DNA of 7,727 nt from Spirochaetaceae bacterium. Its GTDB lineage: Bacteria > Spirochaetota > Spirochaetia > B11-G9. Each line of letters opens with the position of its first letter. The stretch's first letter is position 1. The notes below the pieces were generated by a model, which did not search any database, had not been told where the DNA came from, and saw only the letters and a list, made by a program, of their open reading frames with translations. The DNA is taken from contig JAUVLL010000150.1 in NCBI GenBank assembly GCA_030600745.1, forward strand, positions 1 through 7,727, given 5' to 3'. Both the position numbers and the translations under genes were made by a program. Positions 1-5,661 of the stretch are shown piece by piece.

Positions 1-842
1 GAAGGATAAAAAGAGGCTTCATTTGTTTTTCGCTTTAATTCAATATTTCTTTGGATGAAATCAAAGAGAACCAGTTCCCCATTAGCCGCCAGTTTACCTT
101 CTATTCCCTGAAGATAATCGGGATTTAAAAGTTCCATATACTCTTCCTGTATTGTAAGTTCATCAAGATCGGAGATCCCTGTAATTTCGGATAACTGCAG
201 TAGTATCTTTCTTCTTCTGCTTTCAAGATTAAGTTTTTCCTGTTCAAGCTCCTTTAGTTTGCTTTGAATGTCAAGGAGATCCAGTTCCGAGGTGAACCCC
301 TGATCAAAAAATAGTTTTACCTGATTCAAATTAAACCCGAGCCTCTTAATACTTGTTGTCAGAGTTTCGATGTTCAATGTTGACATTGTATATGAGTAAG
401 CGAGCTGCAGGATTGTTTGATTGAGAACATCTTCTTTTAAGATTTTTTTCTGTATCTCCTGGTTCAGTCTGTTTTCTGAAAGGAGCAGTGCATATTTTCG
501 TGAAAACCCGTCAAAAATAATCTGATTTATATTTAAATTAAAATCATATATAAAATTTGTTCCAATTTCTGCCGTTCCTCCCATCATCCCAGGGGATGAA
601 AGATCCAGTGTCGGGACTTCGGATTTATATTGAATACTTCCTATAGCTCCGATAACAGGGTAATACAGGGAAGCAGCATCTCTGCGTTCAAGAACCCTTT
701 TCCCAATCTCATCATTGATTATTGTAAGACTGTAATTGTTGTGCATTGCAGCTTCAAAGCATTCATTAAGAGTATAAACTTTCGTCCATCCAAAGATTCC
801 TGTTATAAAAATAAGTACTAATAATATTACGCATTTTTTCAT
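1..842 (-). CDS. TolC-family outer membrane efflux protein, N-terminal 280 residues (cut by the left edge)
   Basis: The minus-strand frame starting at ATG 842-840 stays open to the window edge, giving 280 complete codons. Residues 1-18 form a signal peptide (MKKC, then a hydrophobic run to IFG), followed by YTLNECFEAAMHNN, the usual opening of an outer-membrane-efflux repeat (leucine, alanine, paired Asn). Further TolC-like marks are NQIIFDGF near residues 106-113, where a beta strand leads into the long helices, and FFDQGFTSELDLLDIQSKL near 178-196, followed by a helical stretch and LSEITGI. Family members usually run 420-480 residues, so about 60-65 percent is present. AGGAAAG lies 7 bases upstream of the ATG. 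Such proteins are trimeric outer-membrane ducts for RND, ABC or MFS pumps. Pump and adaptor genes probably follow beyond position 1, but that cannot be seen. The family call is firm; the substrate is unknown. Confidence 0.88.
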   Translation of the reverse strand, partial: MKKCVILLVLIFITGIFGWTKVYTLNECFEAAMHNNYSLTIINDEIGKRVLERRDAASLYYPVIGAIGSIQYKSEVPTLDLSSPGMMGGTAEIGTNFIYDFNLNINQIIFDGFSRKYALLLSENRLNQEIQKKILKEDVLNQTILQLAYSYTMSTLNIETLTTSIKRLGFNLNQVKLFFDQGFTSELDLLDIQSKLKELEQEKLNLESRRRKILLQLSEITGISDLDELTIQEEYMELLNPDYLQGIEGKLAANGELVLFDFIQRNIELKRKTNEASFYP

Positions 843-861
843 TCTTCTTTCCTGAATTTTA

Positions 862-881
862 CAGATTCCCAGGCAAATCTG
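862..881 (-). promoter_or_regulatory. Imperfect palindrome in the leader of the efflux gene
   Basis: CAGATT (862-867) and AATCTG (876-881) are perfect 6-base inverted arms around an 8-base centre. The element lies 20-39 bases before the efflux protein start codon and downstream of a possible -10 box, AGTATA on the plus strand at 893-898 (TATACT on the minus strand). The position would suit a repressor operator or a leader hairpin for an efflux operon. The arms are short and AT-rich, so chance is a real alternative. I found no convincing -35 box for this promoter. Confidence 0.25.
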
Positions 882-934
882 CTAATGATTGTAGTATACA
901 TAATAAAACTAAATTAATTTTTTGTCTCATCCTT

Positions 935-964
935 TTGATTTTTTTTATCCTTTTATGATATAGT
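935..964 (+). promoter_or_regulatory. Sigma-70-type promoter of the small lipoprotein gene
   Basis: TTGATT (935-940) and TATAGT (959-964) are separated by 18 bases, with an overlapping second -10-like box TATGAT at 954-959. Transcription would begin near 971, in the AATTTTACTT block, about 24 bases before the TTG start. Support comes from the transporter gene at 4041, whose upstream region has the same TTGATT, the same 18-base spacing and the same TATGATA overlap. Confidence 0.5.
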
Positions 965-983
965 TAAGACAAATTTTACTTGC

Positions 984-987
984 GGAG
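984..987 (+). promoter_or_regulatory. Ribosome binding site that fixes the TTG start at 995
   Basis: GGAG lies 7 bases before TTG 995. An upstream in-frame TTG at 980 would put this site inside the gene and leave that codon without any Shine-Dalgarno sequence. Starting at 995 also puts MRKLL at the head of the signal peptide, as expected for an exported protein. Confidence 0.7.
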
Positions 988-994
988 TGAGACA

Positions 995-1372
995 TTGAGA
1001 AAACTATTATTTTTATTTATTACAGTAATTGCAGTATTCGGGTTTATAGGCTGCATGGGAAGCGGATTAAATGGGCGCTATGTAGATGTATGGGATTTTC
1101 ATGAAGAGGGTGATGCAGTTTCTGTATATGAGTTTAGCAGAAAGGGAGATCTTATTCAAAGTTTGAATATCAATCCCAATGAAAGCCTTAATTTTAAAGG
1201 CGTTGATGATACTGTTTCAGGTAAATATGAGTTGAAGGATAATATCATAAATATTATTTTAGACGAGGGCAGTTATGAGATGCAGATTCTTGAAAAAACC
1301 AAAGAATATATTGTATTTGGGATTCCCCAGGCTGATGGAGCTGTGTGGGAAAGGAAATTTCTAAAAGAATAG
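995..1372 (+). CDS. Small predicted lipoprotein, function unknown
   Basis: From TTG 995 the product is 125 residues: MRKLL, a hydrophobic stretch, then a lipobox-like Phe-Ile-Gly-Cys with the cysteine at residue 20, followed by MGSG. It is therefore expected to be lipidated and held at an envelope membrane. The mature part of about 105 residues alternates short hydrophobic strands and turns (VSVYEFSRKGD, SGKYELKDN, INIILDEGSYEMQILEK, YIVFGI), which suggests a small beta barrel or sandwich. The pattern of a Phe-Ser strand followed by a Gly-Lys-Tyr-Glu-Leu strand recalls lipocalin-like and DUF5640-like lipoproteins, but I cannot confirm membership. It is transcribed away from the efflux gene and ends 4 bases from the stop of the convergent kinase gene, with no terminator between them. 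Its promoter and leader closely match those of the transporter gene at 4041, so the two may be co-expressed. The gene is well supported; the function is not known. Confidence 0.8.
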   Translation: MRKLLFLFITVIAVFGFIGCMGSGLNGRYVDVWDFHEEGDAVSVYEFSRKGDLIQSLNINPNESLNFKGVDDTVSGKYELKDNIINIILDEGSYEMQILEKTKEYIVFGIPQADGAVWERKFLKE

Positions 1373-1376
1373 TGAT

Positions 1377-3965
1377 TCATAAGTTCATAACTGTTTCAAT
1401 TGTAGTTTGCAGTTCGGTTATAAGGTAGGGTTTTATGAGGGATCCGTTAAAGCCATACGATTTATAATCAGATATGACAGGACTGTTGGAATAACCACTT
1501 GAAATAATTGTTTTTACGTCTGAATCAATAACCTTTAGCTGTTTCATTGTTTCAATACCGCCCATCCCTCCCGGGATGGTGATATCCAGAATTATAAGAT
1601 CAATATCTAAATTTTTGTATTTTTCAATAGCCTGTCCACCGTTAGCAACCGTAAAAACCGTGTGTCCCAGTTTGTTGAGCATTCCTTCCAGAATATTACG
1701 TATCATCTCCTCATCGTCCATTACAAGAACAGAAAATGAGTGTTTTTTAGAATTAACAATATTTTTTTGCTGATCTTTCCTGTATGGTTCCTGATTTCCT
1801 GTCACAGGAAGATATATTGAAAATACAGTTCCTTTTCCCTGCTCTGAGTGGACGTGAATAAAGCCATCATGTTTATGAACAATGGAATAGGTGACAGCAA
1901 GTCCAAGACCGCTACCCGTTTCTTTAGTGGTAAAATATGGATCAAAAATTTTATCAATATATTTTTTGCTTATACCTGTTCCAGTATCTTTTATTTTAAC
2001 CATAATATAGCTGCCATGCCGGGGATGGTTTTCTTTAAAAGTTATATTTTCACAGCTTGCAGAGATAACTCCTCCATCAGGCATCGATTCCATACTGTTT
2101 AAAATAAGATTTTGTATTACCTGGCTAATCTGGTGTTTATCTACTTCAGTTATCCATAATTTTTCAGGAATAAACCATTCTGCTTTAATATTACTTCCAT
2201 GAATGATAAATTCAATAGATTCTTTAACTATTTCACCGATAGATGCATTTTCCTTTACAGGGGCTCCGCCTTTGGAAAAAGTAAGAAGTTTTTGAGTTAA
2301 GGATGCAGCCCGGTGACATCCTTTTGAAGCATTTTTAAGGTATTTACTAAAATCTTTATTGTCAGATTTACTTAATACTGCAAGATCTATATTACCCAGT
2401 ATTCCCGTAAGGATATTGTTAAAATCATGAGCAATCCCGCCTGCCAGAACTCCCACACTCTCCAGTTTTTTCAATTTCAGGATATCTGCATCTCTTTTTT
2501 TCTCAAAGGTTACGTCTCTGAAAACAAGAACAACTCCGAGTATATTCCCCTCGGAATCCTTTATCGGGGAGCCACTGTCGGCGATTGGTATTTTGTAACC
2601 TTTTTTATCTACAAGCAATGTATGGTTTGAAAGAGTTACTGTAGCTGTAGTTTTAATTACTTTCTCTACCGGACAGTCTTGTTTTCTTCCTGTAAGTTCA
2701 TTGATTATATTAAAAATTTGACCAATTGGTTTCCCTTTAGCTTCTGCTAATTCCCATCCGGTAAGTTTTTCTGCTACATCATTCAGGAGAGTAATATTTC
2801 CTGATATATCTGTTGTAATGACTCCATCTCCAATACTCTTTAGAGTAACCATAAGTCTTTCTTTTTCTTCATCCAGATTTTTCTCTATTTTCTGTCGTAA
2901 TAAGGCAGTAGCAAATGTCTGGCTGATAATCTGCAATCTCTGAATAAGTTTCTGAGTCAGATTAAACTGTGCTTTAGTACTGGGGAATGCCAGAGCTCCC
3001 ATGAATTCGTTTTCAACTACAAGGGGGAGGACCAAAACAGAAAAGGCTTCAATAAACTTCATGTTCTCTTTATCTATGGAGGCTTCTTCAGGAAAGGTTT
3101 CCAAATCGGGGATAACTACAGATTTCGACTGCCTCAGCTGAGTGGCCATCCAGGGGAATAATTCTTCAGGATCATAAGGAACTACCTCTTTCCCATCTTT
3201 GGATCTCCAGGCAGTGGTTAAATAAAATCTATCTTCGGCGTCTAATTTAAAGATTAGTGCCCGGTCAATACCAAGTGTTTCTGCTGCCTTATGGAGCCAG
3301 AATGTAATTTTCTCATCAATTTCATCAGTTCTGATTGAAATAAAATCTCTTGATAGATCGGATAGTAAACTTTCATATTGTATTCTTTCTTCTAATTGCT
3401 TTTTATCCTGCTCAGATTTTATTACTGAAGAGAAAATATTGATTATAAATCTTAGTTTCTGAATAAAAGTTTTATCCCATGATACAGTTTTTGTTTTGTA
3501 GGCAAATAAAAATGCCCCTACTGTCTGGTTACCCGTTTTCATTGGGAAAAAAATAAATGATGATGTTCCCATTTTCTGCAAATTTTGTTTATCAACCCCG
3601 GCTGTTTCCGGGAGTTCATTGTACGATGAGACAGCAACAATTTCTCCCTGAAGGACAGTTAAAGTTAAATATGGAAATGATTGTGCCGGATCGTATAAAA
3701 CAGGTTTGGTTAGATTTTCTTTTCTCCAGAAATCGCTTATAAAAAGATCCCCTTTTGGATGCCTTAGAAATAATACAGATACTTCAGCTTCCAGGGTGAC
3801 TGCAATTTTTTCCATCCAGTTGTGTATATTTTTTTGTGTATCTTTCTCATCCCCATAACTAAAATCGGTAGAAAGGGCGGCAATAAGAGTTTCAAATTTT
3901 ACCTGGCTTTCATGGTTTTGTTTGTTCATTTTAATTAGTATGTCATACTGTAGCGGGTTCGTCAA
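1377..3965 (-). CDS. Soluble hybrid sensor histidine kinase, GAF-GAF-PAS-HisKA-HATPase-REC
   Basis: The 862-residue protein has no membrane segment and should act in the cytoplasm. Domains: GAF about 24-155; a second, related GAF about 198-330; PAS about 370-490 (SIGDGVITTD, then LTGW); HisKA with the phosphorylated His513 in GGIAHDFNN; HATPase about 608-722 with N-box Asn623, DTGTGIS (660-666), FDPYFTTK and GSGLGLA (684-690); and a C-terminal receiver about 744-860 with acidic Asp750-Asp751, phosphoacceptor Asp794 in ILDITIPGG and Lys845. All key catalytic residues are present. The GAHDFNN-type H-box and an attached receiver are typical of hybrid kinases that relay to a separate phosphotransfer or output protein; none is encoded here. 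Start choice: TTG 3965 has AAGG 11 bases upstream and a matching promoter; ATG 3929 is the alternative but has no Shine-Dalgarno sequence. The ligand is unknown. Confidence 0.93.
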   Translation of the reverse strand: MTNPLQYDILIKMNKQNHESQVKFETLIAALSTDFSYGDEKDTQKNIHNWMEKIAVTLEAEVSVLFLRHPKGDLFISDFWRKENLTKPVLYDPAQSFPYLTLTVLQGEIVAVSSYNELPETAGVDKQNLQKMGTSSFIFFPMKTGNQTVGAFLFAYKTKTVSWDKTFIQKLRFIINIFSSVIKSEQDKKQLEERIQYESLLSDLSRDFISIRTDEIDEKITFWLHKAAETLGIDRALIFKLDAEDRFYLTTAWRSKDGKEVVPYDPEELFPWMATQLRQSKSVVIPDLETFPEEASIDKENMKFIEAFSVLVLPLVVENEFMGALAFPSTKAQFNLTQKLIQRLQIISQTFATALLRQKIEKNLDEEKERLMVTLKSIGDGVITTDISGNITLLNDVAEKLTGWELAEAKGKPIGQIFNIINELTGRKQDCPVEKVIKTTATVTLSNHTLLVDKKGYKIPIADSGSPIKDSEGNILGVVLVFRDVTFEKKRDADILKLKKLESVGVLAGGIAHDFNNILTGILGNIDLAVLSKSDNKDFSKYLKNASKGCHRAASLTQKLLTFSKGGAPVKENASIGEIVKESIEFIIHGSNIKAEWFIPEKLWITEVDKHQISQVIQNLILNSMESMPDGGVISASCENITFKENHPRHGSYIMVKIKDTGTGISKKYIDKIFDPYFTTKETGSGLGLAVTYSIVHKHDGFIHVHSEQGKGTVFSIYLPVTGNQEPYRKDQQKNIVNSKKHSFSVLVMDDEEMIRNILEGMLNKLGHTVFTVANGGQAIEKYKNLDIDLIILDITIPGGMGGIETMKQLKVIDSDVKTIISSGYSNSPVISDYKSYGFNGSLIKPYLITELQTTIETVMNL

Positions 3966-3979
3966 ATCTGCAGGAACCT

Positions 3980-4009
3980 TTGATTATTATTATCACTTTA
4001 TGATACAAT
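3980..4009 (+). promoter_or_regulatory. Sigma-70-type promoter of the nickel/cobalt transporter unit
   Basis: TTGATT (3980-3985) and TACAAT (4004-4009) are separated by 18 bases, with TATGAT overlapping at 3999-4004. The start of transcription would be near 4016, in AATTTTACTT, leaving a leader of about 25 bases with a full AGGAGG at 4027-4032, 8 bases before TTG 4041. The layout repeats that of the lipoprotein gene promoter at 935-964. Confidence 0.55.
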
Positions 4010-4017
4010 TACAGCAA
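3989..4017 (-). promoter_or_regulatory. Possible promoter of the histidine kinase gene
   Basis: Read on the minus strand, TTGCTG (4017-4012) and GATAAT (3994-3989) are separated by 17 bases, so transcription would begin near 3982. That gives a leader of roughly 17 bases, containing AAGG, before TTG 3965. It overlaps the plus-strand promoter of the transporter gene, so the two polymerases would compete for the site. The region is AT-rich and chance matches are possible. Confidence 0.35.
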
Positions 4018-4040
4018 TTTTACTTCAGGAGGATGAGTTG

Positions 4041-4973
4041 TTGAGGAAATTATCTATGGTATTTATTTTATTAATCACAGCATTCTCTCTTGCTGCTCAG
4101 GCACCGCCGCCTCCTCCCGCTCCTCCTTCTCCGGATCTTCCAACTGCAGTAACAACAGAAAACTTTTCTGATAATACAGTGGTCAGAGAAGGAGTATTTT
4201 CGTTTTTAAAAGACGTTCAGCTAAAAGGAACTACCTTTATAAAACATCAGCTTGATTCATTACGGGATGGCTTTACTCTTAAAACTTTTCTTATAATTAC
4301 TTTTTTCTCTTTGGCTTACGGAATTTTCCATACTTTGGGCCCTGGGCACGGGAAACTGATTGTTATTTCATTTTTTCTAAGGGACAATACAACAAAGGCA
4401 GATGCTTTTTCTTTATCAGTTATAGTATCAGCTATCCATTCTTTATCTGCCATTATTCTTGCAGTACTGTTTCAATCCCTTTTGTCGTCTGTTAAGGGTA
4501 TGGCTCAGGTAAAAGTACAAAATGGATTTACTCTGTTTTCCGGACTTTTAATTCTTTCTCTTGGAGTCGTGTATTTAATTATGCATATTAGAGGGAAAGA
4601 CCATCATTCCGTAAAGATTAAACAATCTGATTCCAGTGGATCAGACCGGCAGGGACGGTGGAGGAGAAATCTTGCAGTAGGTCTGTCAATTGGAATTGTT
4701 CCATGTCCTCTTTCTCTTACAATAATGATGCTTTCTATTGTATATGGAATTTTCTGGATTGGGATATCCTCTGTTATATCCCTGACAATTGCCATGGTAA
4801 TTGTTTTGTATCTGCTTTCTGTATATACAATTAAATCCAGAGATATTATCGAACACGGTAAAGTAAAAAAAGAGAGAAAAATTCTTACAACTCTGCTTAA
4901 TTATGCAGGCAATATTGCACTGATATTCCTGGGAAGCTATTTTGTCTATAAAGGGGGAATTGCCCTATTTTAA
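4041..4973 (+). CDS. NicO/RcnA-family nickel/cobalt transporter
   Basis: The 310-residue integral membrane protein carries the family hallmarks: FHTLGPGHGK near residues 97-105 at the end of the first core helix, SAIHSLSA near 130-137 with a second membrane histidine, and GIVPCPLSL near 218-226. Family knowledge assigns Ni2+/Co2+ transport to these motifs; direction cannot be read from sequence. A signal-like segment (MRKLSMVFILLITAF) precedes a proline-rich stretch, APPPPPAPPSPDLP, and about 45 polar residues, probably periplasmic. About six core helices follow (82-98, 124-148, 164-184, 211-235, 236-262, 288-306). The loop at 184-209 holds HIRGKDHH, much shorter than the histidine-rich loop of E. 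coli RcnA. TTG 4041 is preferred over the adjacent TTG 4038 because it is 8 rather than 5 bases from AGGAGG and matches the MRKL start of the lipoprotein gene. The DUF1007 gene follows after 14 bases, probably co-transcribed. Confidence 0.88.
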   Translation: MRKLSMVFILLITAFSLAAQAPPPPPAPPSPDLPTAVTTENFSDNTVVREGVFSFLKDVQLKGTTFIKHQLDSLRDGFTLKTFLIITFFSLAYGIFHTLGPGHGKLIVISFFLRDNTTKADAFSLSVIVSAIHSLSAIILAVLFQSLLSSVKGMAQVKVQNGFTLFSGLLILSLGVVYLIMHIRGKDHHSVKIKQSDSSGSDRQGRWRRNLAVGLSIGIVPCPLSLTIMMLSIVYGIFWIGISSVISLTIAMVIVLYLLSVYTIKSRDIIEHGKVKKERKILTTLLNYAGNIALIFLGSYFVYKGGIALF

Positions 4974-4987
4974 GTGTAATTAAATAA

Positions 4988-5539
4988 ATGAAAAGACTAA
5001 TTATTTTATTATTTGCTATATTGCTACCGGTTTCACTTTTTGCTCACCCTCATAGCAGTATAAATGCTTATGCCCATTACTACTTTGACGAGTCGGGATT
5101 CATGGGATTTTATATTCAATGGATCTTTGACCCGCTGTACAGTTCTCAGATTGTATATGAGTGTGATATTGATAATAATCTTTCATTTTCAAAAGAGGAA
5201 TTAAAACAGGTAGAGGCCTACTATTTTTCCAGGTTGGACGATTATAACTTTTATACTGACCTCCGGATAGAAGGCAGGAAAGAAGCTCTTGGTACACCTG
5301 TGAACTTCAGTGCAGAAATCGATACGGATGATGATAATGTAGTTATTTTTACCTTTTATGTTCCCGTCAATCGCCCATATAAATCAGGAGGGACGAGGGT
5401 TACTGTCGATTTTACCGATCATACAAATTATACGGCTTTTATCTGTCCCCAGCGTTCCCTGTCTGTTAATGGAGATGTAAATAAAATAAGCAGTGTAGTA
5501 ATTAACCGTTTAGGGAGTATTTCATTTACATACCAATAA
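4988..5539 (+). CDS. DUF1007-family secreted protein, probable partner of the metal transporter
   Basis: The 183-residue product has a signal peptide (MKRLIILLF to SLFA) with predicted cleavage before His20, so the mature protein starts HPHSSINAYAHYYFD. A mature N-terminal His-Pro-His and a following QWIFDPLYSS segment (44-53) are typical of DUF1007 (PF06226). An EF-hand-like loop lies at residues 60-71 (DIDNNLSFSKEE: Asp60, Asp62, Asn64, Ser68, Glu71), though position 6 is Leu rather than Gly. No membrane helix follows, so it should be periplasmic. DUF1007 genes commonly neighbour NicO transporters, sometimes fused. A role in binding or delivering the metal is inferred from that pairing and the N-terminal histidines, not proven. 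There is no clear Shine-Dalgarno sequence before ATG 4988 (upstream bases are GTAATTAAATAA), so translation may be coupled to the transporter gene 14 bases away. Confidence 0.85.
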   Translation: MKRLIILLFAILLPVSLFAHPHSSINAYAHYYFDESGFMGFYIQWIFDPLYSSQIVYECDIDNNLSFSKEELKQVEAYYFSRLDDYNFYTDLRIEGRKEALGTPVNFSAEIDTDDDNVVIFTFYVPVNRPYKSGGTRVTVDFTDHTNYTAFICPQRSLSVNGDVNKISSVVINRLGSISFTYQ

Positions 5540-5554
5540 GAGTTATGTTATAAT
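5525..5554 (+). promoter_or_regulatory. Sigma-70-type promoter of the nucleotidase gene
   Basis: TTTACA (5525-5530) and a perfect TATAAT (5549-5554) are separated by 18 bases. The -35 box lies inside the last codons of the DUF1007 gene. Transcription would start near 5561 and give a leader of about 100 bases before ATG 5662, which includes the whole GC-rich repeat block. This suggests the nucleotidase is not simply read from the transporter unit. Confidence 0.55.
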
Positions 5555-5571
5555 TTTAACAAAATATAAGG

Positions 5572-5648
5572 CTGGTCGGGACTTCGTTGCCTGGTCGGGA
5601 CTCTGTCCCTGCTCGGCAATGCAACCGTTCCTGCTCGCCTATGTAACC
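5572..5648 (+). repeat. GC-rich block of four short repeated units with an imperfect hairpin
   Basis: Four units begin CTGsTCG at 5572, 5591, 5609 and 5631. The first two share an exact CTGGTCGGGACT (5572-5583, 5591-5602). The last two are 18-base units agreeing at 15 positions (5609-5626, 5631-5648; CTGCTCGsCwATGyAACC). The middle folds: GGGAC (5597-5601) pairs with GTCCC (5605-5609), and TTGCC (5587-5591) with GGCAA (5615-5619), separated by equal 5-base internal loops. The block is far richer in G+C than its surroundings and fills the leader of the nucleotidase gene up to its ribosome binding site. It could be a small dispersed repeat that landed here or a structured leader element; no known riboswitch or thermometer is recognised. 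Confidence 0.6.
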
Positions 5649-5661
5649 TAAGGAGCTTAAA

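Noticed and set aside
630..821. Plus-strand open frame of 63 codons
   Set aside because: It is antisense to the well-supported TolC-family gene and shows no ribosome site or recognisable protein.
980..994. Upstream in-frame TTG at 980 as the lipoprotein start
   Set aside because: It would add MRSET before the natural MRKLL signal start and swallow the GGAG ribosome site, leaving no site of its own.
1848..2102. Plus-strand open frame of 84 codons
   Set aside because: It lies fully inside the HATPase part of the kinase gene on the other strand, has no ribosome site and no protein-like pattern; it is a shadow.
5540..5570. Terminator after the DUF1007 gene
   Set aside because: Only a weak AT-only inverted repeat around GTTATAATTTTAAC is present; the sequence is better explained as the -10 region of the next promoter.
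5572..5648. CRISPR array or known riboswitch
   Set aside because: Units are under 25 bases, not identical, have no unique spacers, and no cas genes are near. No purine, nickel-cobalt (NiCo) or other riboswitch core that I know could be matched.
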